The notes beneath the pieces were generated by a model that was not told the origin of the DNA, did not search any database, and saw nothing but the letters and a program-made list of their open reading frames with translations. Source: UBA2705 sp963977105 (GTDB taxonomy: Bacteria > Pseudomonadota > Alphaproteobacteria > Micavibrionales > Micavibrionaceae). Taken from it: a stretch of 64,000 nt of DNA. Both the position numbers and the translations under genes were made by a program. The stretch is taken from NCBI GenBank assembly GCA_963977105.1, contig CAXBNI010000003.1, positions 62,001 to 126,000 on the forward strand. The letters run 5' to 3'. Shown here piece after piece: positions 36,648 to 46,295 of the stretch (position 1 is its first letter; every line of letters begins with the position of its first letter).

Positions 36648-37853
36648 CTACATTATACGTTGCTGATAGAAGCCTATAATTTTTTGCTGATGGCTGATTA
36701 CGCGTTCTAAATCACGGGCGAGTATTGAGGATGCAGACGAAAAATCAATCAGAGATGTCAGCTCACTGTAAAAATCTAAATTCTTTTCAATTAATTGCTG
36801 TTCGATATCTTTGACATAGGCGGCAATCTCGGCATCGTTGAGCGTTTCATCAAAGGCTAAAACCGCTTCGCGCAACACTCGTTTTAAAGAATGAGGCGCG
36901 TTTACGCCAGGAACGATCAAATGGCTGAGGCGCACGAGCTTTAGATCATCAAAATAATGAATCCGTGGCAGGTAATATCCTAAGTTTTTCAAGTGCTCTG
37001 GGCGACCGTCTATAGGCTCAATAATGTTATTGGCATTAATGGCGAGCGTACCGAGGCCGTCAATCTCTATTTGTAAAGGGCAGGAGCGTACAAAACTAGC
37101 ATATTCAGAAATAAATCCATAGTTTAGATACCCCTCTAATGCATCTATCGCACCATAACTTGCATGACATGTCACGCTGTTTTCAACAGGAGCTTGCGCG
37201 TCTATACACATAAAACCTACATTGCTAGCGCCCTCATAGACGTTTTGGTACTGCCCGCCTTGTGGGTGATGCGTTAAAAACTCTATAACAGGCATGATAA
37301 CTTCGGTTACATCACTGGAACGCGCATCTGTGCGCGCAAACGCCAACCGGTTTTTGAAAAATGTAAATAAGGCTAATTCATCTTTATAATCAGGGTCTGT
37401 CAGCATTTTTCTGATCACAGCTAAAGCGTCCCCTGTGCGTCCGCGCAGTAATAGGGCAATAATTTGGGGGTGGCGCTGATAATGTAGCCACGGATTGCTT
37501 CCATAATGATTTTTTAACAGCGGGGTTTCATTATAAAGCGCCAAAACATCTTTAAATATTTGTAGCTGTAAAGCTGTGACGTGATCTTTATACGAAGCGA
37601 TAACAATGCGGCCATCTTCGATGTCTAAATCAAAGGCCTGATAAGGAATAAGCAAGCTATGCGGCACTTTTATTGCGTGGGGAACTGTGATTTCTCCAGT
37701 TTTACAGACAGAAAAAACATCGTTTTGATAAGAAACACTAATATTAGGGTCAATATAGCCGCCATTATCGACAATGGTCTGACATATTTTGCCCAAAGTC
37801 TGTTCTATTTTAGGATTATCCGCGCAGGGTTTTATCATCGCTTGTTTGTACAT
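36648..37853 (-). CDS. Unrecognised protein, possibly SET-domain-like
   Basis: 401 residues, no signal peptide or membrane helix. Near residues 215-245 the sequence APVENSVTCHASYGAIDALE, closing with LNYGFISEY, recalls the SET-methyltransferase end motif (sYG...LL..YGF), and FKNRLAFARTDA earlier could be a structural strand, but the Asn-His cofactor motif is not obvious. The C-terminal third is helical, with a paired coiled-coil pattern (LEKNLDFYSELTSL, DLERVISHQQKIIGFYQQ), a little like the Rubisco-LSMT substrate-binding domain. I regard this as a suggestion only. It may be co-transcribed with the adenosine deaminase gene. Confidence 0.6.
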   Translation of the reverse strand: MYKQAMIKPCADNPKIEQTLGKICQTIVDNGGYIDPNISVSYQNDVFSVCKTGEITVPHAIKVPHSLLIPYQAFDLDIEDGRIVIASYKDHVTALQLQIFKDVLALYNETPLLKNHYGSNPWLHYQRHPQIIALLLRGRTGDALAVIRKMLTDPDYKDELALFTFFKNRLAFARTDARSSDVTEVIMPVIEFLTHHPQGGQYQNVYEGASNVGFMCIDAQAPVENSVTCHASYGAIDALEGYLNYGFISEYASFVRSCPLQIEIDGLGTLAINANNIIEPIDGRPEHLKNLGYYLPRIHYFDDLKLVRLSHLIVPGVNAPHSLKRVLREAVLAFDETLNDAEIAAYVKDIEQQLIEKNLDFYSELTSLIDFSSASSILARDLERVISHQQKIIGFYQQRIM

Positions 37854-38007
37854 CTATAATAGTTGATTCATTCATCATAATTTTATCATATGCATAAAGA
37901 AACACAAGGGGCGCCTTATTTAAGCCGCCACAAACAAGTCGTGAACTTTGATGTTCATGGCCATAAGGTTTATAATAGAGAAGGGGGCTTAGATAAGGAT
38001 AAGTGCC

Positions 38008-38184
38008 ATGTTAAAAAAAGAAAACAGCATCAAAAAAATTATCGCGACGAGCTATGATAAAGAAGATGGTTTCGACTTTTTATGTTGCCTTGAGCAACAA
38101 GAAAACTATCACGGCGATAAAAATTTAGAAAAATCATGCCTAGAACTTAGTACCGCATTGCGACGTAAAAACCGACGATGGTAA
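38008..38184 (+). CDS. Small hypothetical protein, 58 residues
   Basis: The frame begins MLKKENSIKKIIATSYDKED and ends RRKNRRW. AAGGAT lies seven bases before the ATG, which is the main support. It is charged at both ends, with two adjacent Cys (FLCCLEQQ). It fills a gap of about 410 bases between the SET-like gene and the Bcr/CflA gene. A different 55-residue frame at 37890-38057 overlaps it but has no ribosome site. Confidence 0.5.
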   Translation: MLKKENSIKKIIATSYDKEDGFDFLCCLEQQENYHGDKNLEKSCLELSTALRRKNRRW

Positions 38185-38214
38185 AATTGTTTGTTAAATA
38201 GCTCGCGACGTGCA

Positions 38215-38242
38215 TTGACTTGGCGTGCGCATAATATATATC
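38215..38242 (+). promoter_or_regulatory. Candidate promoter of the Bcr/CflA gene
   Basis: TTGACT (38215-38220), 16-base spacer, TATATC (38237-38242), 23 bases before the ATG. The first box is one base from consensus; the second is weaker. Confidence 0.45.
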
Positions 38243-38265
38243 TACTCAAATGAAGGAGTATATAT

Positions 38266-39501
38266 ATGATTATCGCTAAAAAAGAATTCATTGTTTTGAT
38301 GGCAATGCTAATGTCATTTACAGCTTTGGCTATTGACGCTGTACTCCCTGCTCTTTCTTATATGGAAATTGACCTCAACGTCGCATCCGATAATCATATC
38401 CAATTTGTTATAAGCTCCGTTTTCCTTGGTCTGGTGATTGGTCAGCTGCTATTTGGCCCTTTATCTGATAAATTTGGCCGTAAAAAAGGGTTGTATGCGG
38501 GGATTATTATTTTTATTCTCGGCACTTGTATTGCGCTGTTCTCACCCTCCTTCACCTTTATTATTTTAGGGCGCTTTTTACAAGGTATAGGCGCGGCATC
38601 AACGCGCGTAATCAGTGTTGCCGTTGTACGTGATGTCTATAGTGGGCGTGAGATGGCGCGGATCATGTCTTTTATAATGGCTGTCTTTATTTTCGTGCCT
38701 GTTATTGCACCAATAATCGGCGAAGGCATTTTGATTTTCTCTGAATGGCGGATGATTTTTGCATTTTATTTGGCCTGTGCTTTTATCGTGCTTGGTTGGG
38801 TGTATTTGCGCCTGCATGAAACGGCCAATACAGCGCCCACGCAGGTACAATCTGATGGATCACTTGATACGCCGCAGCTTCCTGCGCAAGACAGCCTGAT
38901 GCAAAGCTTTGTCAGCGTATTAAAAAACAAACAAACATTAGGCTACGCCATTGCTTCAGGGTTTATTTTTGGTGGGTTCATTGGTTACTTAAACTCGGCC
39001 CAGCAAATTTTTCAAAACTTTTTTTCTGTTGGGCATTTATTCTCAATTTGCTTTGGTATCTCTGCTCTCTCTATTGGCGTAGCTTCCATGGTCAATGGGT
39101 TTACCGTCAAATATTTTGGTATAAGAAAAACATGCAGTTATGCAATGGTCGGAATCGTACTGACTTCCCTTCTATTTATGCTGAGCTATGATTTGTATTC
39201 TGCGCAAGGGCTTTTTTACCCTTATATGATCTACGCTTCAGTGATCTTCTTCTTCCATGGCTTTGTCTTTGGTAATTTTAACGCGCTTGCGATGGAACCT
39301 ATGGGCAAGCATGCGGGTATGGCATCATCTGTTATCGGTAGTTTATCAACCGCAATTGCTATATTGGGAGGCACGATTATTGGGCAGCAGTTTAATGCGT
39401 CCTTAATGCCTTTAATTGCAGGTTTTGCAATAGCGTCGACCTTAGCGTTGTTTTTACATTTATACCTCGTCAAACATGCCGAACTGAGCGTTTCAACGTA
39501 A
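38266..39501 (+). CDS. Bcr/CflA-family multidrug efflux MFS transporter
   Basis: 411 residues with 12 predicted helices. The start FIVLMAMLMSFTALAIDAVLPAL, then GQLLFGPLSDKFGRKKGL and GRFLQGIGAASTRVISVAVVRDVY are typical of the Bcr/CflA drug:H+ antiporters, including the conserved RDxY-type motif after helix 4. It would export hydrophobic drugs or metabolites across the inner membrane. AAGGAG before the ATG is strong. No regulator gene is adjacent. Confidence 0.93.
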   Translation: MIIAKKEFIVLMAMLMSFTALAIDAVLPALSYMEIDLNVASDNHIQFVISSVFLGLVIGQLLFGPLSDKFGRKKGLYAGIIIFILGTCIALFSPSFTFIILGRFLQGIGAASTRVISVAVVRDVYSGREMARIMSFIMAVFIFVPVIAPIIGEGILIFSEWRMIFAFYLACAFIVLGWVYLRLHETANTAPTQVQSDGSLDTPQLPAQDSLMQSFVSVLKNKQTLGYAIASGFIFGGFIGYLNSAQQIFQNFFSVGHLFSICFGISALSIGVASMVNGFTVKYFGIRKTCSYAMVGIVLTSLLFMLSYDLYSAQGLFYPYMIYASVIFFFHGFVFGNFNALAMEPMGKHAGMASSVIGSLSTAIAILGGTIIGQQFNASLMPLIAGFAIASTLALFLHLYLVKHAELSVST

Positions 39502-39692
39502 CACTCCGCGGCTAAAGGCGCATTCTGAAACTTGCTCTTGGTACGGTCGACTTCATTGTCACTGTACAAGGGGCAGCGCCGCTATTAGCCTTTACCGTGC
39601 CCTTCGTGGTGGATGAACCTCCTTTTAACCTTGTTTATCCATCACGGTTGAATATAATTTGTGCCACACTAGTTTAAGTACTATTGTTTAAG

Positions 39693-39760
39693 GGTTAGGT
39701 GCCTAACCTATTGCACTGTATGAGTATATAAGCCTTTTGTGTTATTATGTTAAGGTTAGG
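39693..39760 (+). promoter_or_regulatory. Palindrome and repeated half-site before the exoprotein gene
   Basis: GGTTAGG-tg-CCTAACC (39693-39708) is a perfect 7-bp inverted repeat, and a third GGTTAGG stands at 39754-39760, just before the exoprotein start at 39767. The arrangement suggests a regulator site close to the promoter and ribosome site, but no matching regulator is identified. Confidence 0.45.
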
Positions 39761-39766
39761 TGGTGT

Positions 39767-42700
39767 ATGAATATATGTACAAGATATAAAGTATTAAGCA
39801 ATATGCACGGCGCAGATTATGCTCCGAACAAGCCTTTATGTGCTCTGCTCCTTACATCTCTACTGCTTTCTTCTTCATGTTTTGTGCCTCCTGCAACGGC
39901 GCAAGTACTGCCTACAGGAGGCACCGTCACTCATGGTGCTGCTGATCTGGATTACAGCCAAGAAAATGAGTTGCACATCAATCAGAGCTCCCAAAAGACA
40001 ATTATAAATTGGGACAGTTTTAATATTGGCGAAAACCAGCTCACCACTTTCCACCAACCTAATAGCCGCGCTATCGCCGTAAATCGCGTTATTGGCAACA
40101 GTATTGACCCAACACAAATTTTAGGCGGGCTTAAGGCCAATGGACAAATCATTGTCCTGGATGGCAATGGTGTGGTTTTCGGCTCAGATTCACGCGTTGA
40201 TGTTGGCGGCTTGCTTGTTTCTACGGGCGATATAAAAGACCATGATTTTATCAATAGTGACGCGATCAACATTTACAATGCTGCGACAGATGGCGCAATC
40301 ATCAATCACGGCCGTATTAATGCTAAAAATGCTGGCATCGTTGCTTTTGTTGCACCAACGGTAATCAATAATGGTTATATAACGGCCAAATTGGGCAATG
40401 TTGTTTTGGCGTCTGGGACGGAGGCAACTCTTGACCTTTACGGTGATGGCTTATTAGAAATAGCACTCGACAAAGGCCAGAAGCAGCAAATTCTTAACAC
40501 TGGATACATTAGCGCAGATGGTGGCTATGTCCGTATGGAGGCTGCGGCAGCGGCTGATGTTGTTGATAATCTTATTCTCAACACGGGAATTATTGTCGCA
40601 AATAGCATCAGTGTCGATGACACTGGTAAAATTCTCCTTTATGCACAAGGCAGCCAAAGTGCGGCCCTTAAGGCTCAGGGTACAAGTGTCGCTATTAATG
40701 CAGGCATTCTTGATGTTTCAAGCCGCACTGAAGGTGCTCGTGGCGGTAATGTTGAAGTTCTTGGTGACCATGTTGTCTTGAGTGATACCAGCTTGATTGA
40801 TGCTTCAGGCCATAGCGGCGGCGGCGTTATAAAAATTGGCGGTGATTATCTCGGCGGCGGCTACACACCGACATCGCGTTTTAGTTATGTGGCGGACAGC
40901 GCTGTTATTTTTAATGACGCTTTATCTGTAGGCAATGGCGGTAAAACTATTATTTGGTCAGATGATCGCACGGATTTCTTCGGCAGGATTTTTGCACGTG
41001 GCGGCGCACTTGGCGGTGATGGTGGCTTCGCAGAGACGTCTGGTAAAAACATCTTAACGGCGCTTGGCCATGTTGACCTCACGGCAGAAAACGGCGCAAA
41101 AGGCACTTATCTCCTCGACCCTGCAAATATTACGATCTATGGCGGTCAGGCTTCAGCGCTTACTGATGCAAGCCTCGTGAGTTATTGGAACTTTGAGGAA
41201 GGAAGCGGGTCAAGCGCAATTGACGGTGTTTCTGGTTATAACGGCACAATCACAGGGGCGACATACTCTAGCGCAACATCTAGTGATCCTCGTGGTGGAC
41301 AGTATAGCCTCGCGTTCGATGGCGGTAACGATCATGTCGACTTCACAGACATGAACGAAATTGAAAATTCAAACTTCACCATATCATTCTGGGCGCGCAG
41401 TAATACCACTTCACGAGACCAAGGGTTTCTGTATAAGGGGAACCACAGCACAAACCAACCCCTCCTTATCTGGAGAGACGAGTCTGTCGGTAATTTTGGT
41501 AACATCGGTAATGGTAATGCCAATGCCCTCTCCGCGCTCGTCTATGACGGAACATCAGATTACGGCTTAAGCAGCCCGACAAACACATTTAATGACACAG
41601 AATGGCATCATATCGCCGTCAGCGTTGATTTATCAGGCAATTTGATGGAGTTATATATTGATGGGGCGGCACAAATGGGTGGCGCCGGCAATATCTCAAA
41701 TAATGGAGTCAGAAATACAAACAATATTCTTCGTATTGGTGAATCGCTGGATGGACAAAATGACTTAAACGGTAATATGGATGAGCTGCGTATTTACAAT
41801 GCCGCGCTGAGTGCAGGCCAAATCACAGAACTCAGCGGGAACAGCTTTACGGTTGAAGGCTTAGAGGCAATGTCACAAACCGCTGATGTCGTTTTGCAAG
41901 CATCAGATTCTATTACGTTGGATTTGCAAGGTGACACATTGAACATGGCCAATGACCGCTCACTTAGCCTTGTCACGATAGACGGCGATATTACAGACAT
42001 CTCCAATGGGACGATACAAACCAACCGCACAGCAGCAGGTGGCAATGTAACCATTACAGCTGGCGGCACTGGCAACATTCAACTGGACAGTACTAATTTC
42101 AACTTACAAAATGGCGGCGCTTTAACACTTTCAGCAGGCGCAGATGTCTCGGTGGTTACTGCCAACGCACTGAATTTAGCAAGCGTCAGCGGCGATAACA
42201 TTTTTTTACGGACGACGAACGCGACATCTGATATCGCGCTAAATGGCACCGTCACATCAAGTGCAGCCGGTAACAGCCTTGTTATTGCATCTGGACGCAA
42301 TGTTATCAACAATCATGGCGCTAGCGCCATTGATGCTGGGGCAGGGCGCTGGCTTGTCTACGCAGGGGATCCTGCACAAAGCAGCTTATCCGCTACGGGG
42401 GCTGACTTTAAAAGATATAATCGTAACATTACAAGCAACGCGCCTTCGAGTATTAGTGAAACGGGTAATGGCATTTTGTACAGTATCGCGCCTGTTATAA
42501 ACGTCACGGGACAAAATGCAACGCGAGAATATGGCGATGCCAGCCCAGTATTTACGAGCACTTATACTGGTTTTATAAATGGAGACACGGCTGGATCTGC
42601 TTTTTCGGGTAGCGCCACGTACACTGCTGCAGGTGTGAATGCTAATGCGGGCACAAGCACTATTACACAAAACATTGGCACCATTACGTCGAACTTAGGG

Positions 42701-43252
42701 TATCAATTTACTTTTACTGATGGAGTAATGACCATAGAAAAAGCGCCGCTAACGATCACTGCAAATGATGCACAGCGTGATGAGCGTCAACCTAACCCTG
42801 CTTTTACCGCAACATATAACGGGTTCAAGTTAACCGATACGCTTGCTTCTTTAAATAGCCTGGCGAACATGACAACCACGGCGCAGAATAATGCAATAGC
42901 GGGCGTTTACGCCATTACGCCATCGGGCGCGGTGAGTAATAATTATAGCTTTCAGTATGTTGATGGCGCGTTGACGGTTAACCGTGTCGCTTCCCCCGCT
43001 GTGATACCAACATCTGTGCAAGCGGCCTTATATCAAAACATTCAATTGCCAACGATAACAAAGACGAGCCCAGCGACGTCACCTTCGGCAACGACGTTGA
43101 ATAAGACTGAGCCAAGTGCGAGCGCCGAAGACAGCGAAAAATCAGAAGAGACAAAATCTTCTGCCAAGGCATCGGCACAGCAAGACATCAGCGCTCTTTC
43201 TGTGAACTGTTTGATTAGCTATGAAGGTAAGCCAGAATGCGTGATTCAGTAA
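39767..43252 (+). CDS. Two-partner-secretion exoprotein (filamentous haemagglutinin-like) with LamG and MBG domains
   Basis: 1161 residues. A long signal region of about 45 residues ends at PPATAQVLP, followed by the TPS domain (about 48-300): ADLDYSQENELHINQSSQKT, IINWDSFNIGENQ, IVLDGNGVVFGSDSRVDVGG. Such domains start the beta-helix that a TpsB pore exports. Residues about 460-690 form a LamG/concanavalin-like domain (SLVSYWNFEEGSGSSAIDG, then HHIAVSVDLSGNLMELYIDG), and about 915-1070 two MBG-type repeats (VINVTGQNATREYGDASPVF; ITANDAQRDERQPNPAF). The tail is Ser/Lys-rich and ends with two Cys. No TpsB gene is in the window. I chose the ATG at 39767 with AGG upstream over a TTG at 39737. 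Confidence 0.88.
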   Translation: MNICTRYKVLSNMHGADYAPNKPLCALLLTSLLLSSSCFVPPATAQVLPTGGTVTHGAADLDYSQENELHINQSSQKTIINWDSFNIGENQLTTFHQPNSRAIAVNRVIGNSIDPTQILGGLKANGQIIVLDGNGVVFGSDSRVDVGGLLVSTGDIKDHDFINSDAINIYNAATDGAIINHGRINAKNAGIVAFVAPTVINNGYITAKLGNVVLASGTEATLDLYGDGLLEIALDKGQKQQILNTGYISADGGYVRMEAAAAADVVDNLILNTGIIVANSISVDDTGKILLYAQGSQSAALKAQGTSVAINAGILDVSSRTEGARGGNVEVLGDHVVLSDTSLIDASGHSGGGVIKIGGDYLGGGYTPTSRFSYVADSAVIFNDALSVGNGGKTIIWSDDRTDFFGRIFARGGALGGDGGFAETSGKNILTALGHVDLTAENGAKGTYLLDPANITIYGGQASALTDASLVSYWNFEEGSGSSAIDGVSGYNGTITGATYSSATSSDPRGGQYSLAFDGGNDHVDFTDMNEIENSNFTISFWARSNTTSRDQGFLYKGNHSTNQPLLIWRDESVGNFGNIGNGNANALSALVYDGTSDYGLSSPTNTFNDTEWHHIAVSVDLSGNLMELYIDGAAQMGGAGNISNNGVRNTNNILRIGESLDGQNDLNGNMDELRIYNAALSAGQITELSGNSFTVEGLEAMSQTADVVLQASDSITLDLQGDTLNMANDRSLSLVTIDGDITDISNGTIQTNRTAAGGNVTITAGGTGNIQLDSTNFNLQNGGALTLSAGADVSVVTANALNLASVSGDNIFLRTTNATSDIALNGTVTSSAAGNSLVIASGRNVINNHGASAIDAGAGRWLVYAGDPAQSSLSATGADFKRYNRNITSNAPSSISETGNGILYSIAPVINVTGQNATREYGDASPVFTSTYTGFINGDTAGSAFSGSATYTAAGVNANAGTSTITQNIGTITSNLGYQFTFTDGVMTIEKAPLTITANDAQRDERQPNPAFTATYNGFKLTDTLASLNSLANMTTTAQNNAIAGVYAITPSGAVSNNYSFQYVDGALTVNRVASPAVIPTSVQAALYQNIQLPTITKTSPATSPSATTLNKTEPSASAEDSEKSEETKSSAKASAQQDISALSVNCLISYEGKPECVIQ

Positions 43253-43375
43253 CAGGTGCCATTCAAGTCAACAGAATGAGCTTAGGTACATATCAATCAA
43301 TGCTTTCAAGTCCAGCGCATAGCGTCTTTACCATTTTCACAGGCGCGCCCACTGTAATAACCAAGGAGGTTTGCT

Positions 43376-43768
43376 GTGAATAAAACATCGTGTATTTGTG
43401 GGAAATCAAAACCTTTTGCTCAATGCTGTGAGCGGTTTCTTTCTGGCAAGGAGAATGCGAAAACACCTGAACAGCTTATGCGCTCTCGGTTTTCGGCATA
43501 TACATTGGGCGGGTATGGTGAGTACTTATTTTCTACTTGGTTGCCAGCTTCGGCACCTGGCTTGTCCACGCCACAGTTATCAAAAAAAACGGTTAATTGG
43601 CAACGCTTGAAAGTTATATCTTCATCTCAACAAGGTGAGAATGGAATGGTAGAGTTTAAGGCTTGGTTTTGCAAATCTGCAAACTCTGATGAAATGGAAG
43701 TTATGCATGAAGTTTCAGAGTTTGTTCGTATAGATTCACGTTGGTTTTATGCTGGTGCTCGGGGCTAA
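43376..43768 (+). CDS. YchJ-like SEC-C motif protein
   Basis: 130 residues. SCICGKSKPFAQCCERFLSG is a SEC-C-type zinc motif (C-x-C then CC), followed by the conserved PEQLMRSRFSAY of the YchJ/UPF0225 family and a NTF2-like domain (WQRLKVISSSQQGENGMVEF). The function of the family is not settled. The start is a GTG with a strong AAGGAGG six bases upstream. It stands alone between the exoprotein and the 689-residue unknown. Confidence 0.9.
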   Translation: MNKTSCICGKSKPFAQCCERFLSGKENAKTPEQLMRSRFSAYTLGGYGEYLFSTWLPASAPGLSTPQLSKKTVNWQRLKVISSSQQGENGMVEFKAWFCKSANSDEMEVMHEVSEFVRIDSRWFYAGARG

Positions 43769-43912
43769 TCATCAGCAAGCGCATATAGTGTCGCTTCCTC
43801 GGTGTTGGTGCTTTCAGTGCGACAATGTGCGTATTACAGAACGATAAACTTAAGCCTGTTAAACTTCTTCAGCCGAGCTGTACGAGCTTCCCTAGCTAAT
43901 CTTTATCCTGAA

Positions 43913-43933
43913 GGCTTAAAGCTTTTTTAAGCC
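43913..43933. other. Short hairpin in the gap before the 689-residue gene
   Basis: GGCTTAAA and TTTAAGCC form an 8-bp inverted repeat with a five-base loop, about 60 bases before the start at 43992. It could be a terminator for the YchJ-like transcript or a regulator site; no T tract follows it. Confidence 0.3.
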
Positions 43934-43991
43934 ATTTCTGGCATGTTTATCCTATGCTGGACCTGTAAAACCAGCAGGAGAGATAGAGGAT

Positions 43992-46061
43992 ATGGGTAGT
44001 TTACGCGTCAGTTTTGTTCGCGCAAAAAATGATTTTCATGAAGAGCCCAATGCACTGGGCGAGCTTGCTAGGGCACACCCATCCGTAGCTGTGGATGTCC
44101 TGGATGCACTGCATGATATTATGCAAGAAGCCCATTTTACGCTCGCTGAAATGCCAACACCTCAAAGTCGAGGCGCGTTAGAACGTTATGAACAAATAGA
44201 GAGAACGATGCATAGCGCCTCTTCAAATATGTACAAAATAGCAGGTAATGATGAAATTACCTCCGCGGCACCTGACGTTATTCCCCATGTTATGAATTTA
44301 AGCAAAGAGCTTATGATTAACAAAATTGCTGATGGCGTAACCCAAAGGTCTTTTAATATCGAAGGAGGACCAGGGCGCTCTGGTGATCCGCTTGTTATAG
44401 AGTATAAAAGTGGCAGCCCCTTACACAGTTACTTTGAAGCCGCAAAGCAGAATAGCGTCAGTGCCTCTAAAGGCATTGCGGAGTTACAAGCAATGGCTGT
44501 TAATAGCATGGTTGATGGTGGAATGGCGGCGCATTATATCTCAAGTCTCGGAAGGGCACATAGCGGCGTAGCTTCACAGGCCCATGATGCTTTAACGAAC
44601 CTGATTGAACAGAGAATATTACACGATAGCGTAACGCTCGCCATGAGCCCAGACATTGAACAACGTGATAATCTGATTTATCAAAACCCTGGTAAAATGA
44701 TCGCCGAATTTGCCGTTGCGACAGAAGGCTACCCGGGAATAGATGCAATTGCGCTGCATAAGCAACTCGACGAATGGGGCCGAAAAGGGCTGGTTTCAAA
44801 AGAGTCCACGCTGCAAGGCCGGAAAATACTCGAACGAGAAACTTATCAATTAGCGAAATATAACTTCGAACATCAGATAGACGTAAACCAAGACGTGGAC
44901 GGTACATATCACTATCCGAAAGGAAAGGCAGCGTCTGAATTTAAGGAATCCTATACAACGGATAGCAGCTTGCTTCATATGGTGAAGGCGTCGGTAAAAA
45001 ACCACAAAGATTCACGCGAGGCGATGGGTAAATTACAAGAATATGCAGAACAGGGGCTCATTGACCACGCCTCAGCGGCATACTTCATTGCAGGTATAGG
45101 CGCATCTAACGTCGAATATGGACGCAATGCAATGGAGCATATTGATACATTAATGCAAGACGAAATATTCACAACAAAGACAATATTGATTAATGGCAGC
45201 GCTGTTTATAAGGGCTATAGAAGTGAAGCCTTAGTGCAGCTTACCAATAACAATATTCTAATTTCGCCGCAAGACACCGCCCAACGGCTCAGTGACCTAT
45301 ATTATAGCGGCGCTATTGATAGATATGATATGGACTACGGACAACAGAAAGTTGGTCATATGCCGTTAGACTTCCAAAACACCGCGCCTACTTTGGCACC
45401 ACAACTTGTGATTGATGGCTTTTATAATCAACCGGGCCGAGATGTCCATGAAATAAACAAGTTGAGCATGAGGAATATAGACCCGAACGCTGAGGTTCAT
45501 ACGAATTTTGATGGATATCACAAAGACCAGTCACCGAACCGTTACGCTATCCGTGAGAATACCTTTACTTCGCAAGAGGCAAAATTGAATAATAGCATAA
45601 GTTTTGATAACGACATTTTGTTTGAAACGGGCGTTGTAAATGTTGATGTTCACGCCGCAGGGAATATTCTCATCGCGGGGGATGTGGTGAATAGTGAGCT
45701 AGATTCGAACGCTATGAATATAGAAGCTCCAATTAATAAAATTGTGATTGCAGGCGATGTCAAAGAACATAGTTATATCCACATGAGCGGACGGTACTCT
45801 CGTTTAGAAATCATGGGGGATGTTGGTTCACAAGATGCTCAAATTCACATGTCAGGTTATAATAATGAAGTATTTATACATGGCACATTGCATCCAGATG
45901 CAACAATTAATGCAGCGCGTATTGTCTATGATATTGCATCAGGAATGCCAAAAGTCAAAGAAGGTAACAACCTAGGCGAAGCGCAAGTTGTTGATGCCGC
46001 ACCAGATATGAAACCTCTGGAAAAACCCCCAGCGAAGCTTTCTGCATTTGAGTTAAACTAA
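43992..46061 (+). CDS. Novel helical-repeat and beta-solenoid protein
   Basis: 689 residues, no signal peptide or membrane segment. Residues about 165-215 (HYISSLGRAHSGVASQAHDA) and about 345-398 (YFIAGIGASNVEYGRNAMEH) are clearly related, showing an internal duplication of a helical module. A region at about 555-650 is a run of short strands (ILIAGDVVNSELDSNAMNIE; KIVIAGDVKEHSYIHMSG; SRLEIMGDVGSQDAQIHMSG) that looks like a beta-solenoid, as in bactofilins or FapA-like proteins. The tail is Pro-rich. I do not recognise the whole. AGAGG before the ATG supports the start. Its neighbours give no clear role; an intracellular effector or scaffold is possible. Confidence 0.75.
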   Translation: MGSLRVSFVRAKNDFHEEPNALGELARAHPSVAVDVLDALHDIMQEAHFTLAEMPTPQSRGALERYEQIERTMHSASSNMYKIAGNDEITSAAPDVIPHVMNLSKELMINKIADGVTQRSFNIEGGPGRSGDPLVIEYKSGSPLHSYFEAAKQNSVSASKGIAELQAMAVNSMVDGGMAAHYISSLGRAHSGVASQAHDALTNLIEQRILHDSVTLAMSPDIEQRDNLIYQNPGKMIAEFAVATEGYPGIDAIALHKQLDEWGRKGLVSKESTLQGRKILERETYQLAKYNFEHQIDVNQDVDGTYHYPKGKAASEFKESYTTDSSLLHMVKASVKNHKDSREAMGKLQEYAEQGLIDHASAAYFIAGIGASNVEYGRNAMEHIDTLMQDEIFTTKTILINGSAVYKGYRSEALVQLTNNNILISPQDTAQRLSDLYYSGAIDRYDMDYGQQKVGHMPLDFQNTAPTLAPQLVIDGFYNQPGRDVHEINKLSMRNIDPNAEVHTNFDGYHKDQSPNRYAIRENTFTSQEAKLNNSISFDNDILFETGVVNVDVHAAGNILIAGDVVNSELDSNAMNIEAPINKIVIAGDVKEHSYIHMSGRYSRLEIMGDVGSQDAQIHMSGYNNEVFIHGTLHPDATINAARIVYDIASGMPKVKEGNNLGEAQVVDAAPDMKPLEKPPAKLSAFELN

Positions 46062-46295
46062 CACGAGCGTAGGTGCCGCTGGCGATAACTAGGGCAGTGT
46101 CGCAAAGCTTAACCAATAAAATGATCTATAAACATGGCTTATATAACCTTATCTGTGGTATTTTGAGTTACAGAAAAGCTTCGTAGAGCAGGGTGCAGAT
46201 CAAAGTTGGTGAGTTTAATTATGCTAGATATTATTTTAGCAAAGCTTCGTTAAAATGTTTGATAAACGTACAACACAAAAATAAGGAAAAATAAA

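Noticed and set aside
37890..38057. 55-residue open frame (MHKETQGAPYLS...) overlapping the small gene at 38008
   Set aside because: It has no ribosome site and overlaps a frame that does; only one is likely to be real.
43282..43388. Short frame MSLGTYQSMLSS... between the exoprotein and the YchJ-like gene
   Set aside because: About 35 residues, no ribosome site, and it runs over the start of the next gene.
46062..46295. Repeated AAAGCTTCGT in the gap before the zinc alcohol dehydrogenase gene
   Set aside because: Two short direct copies only, without symmetry or a promoter-like position; not enough for a regulatory call.
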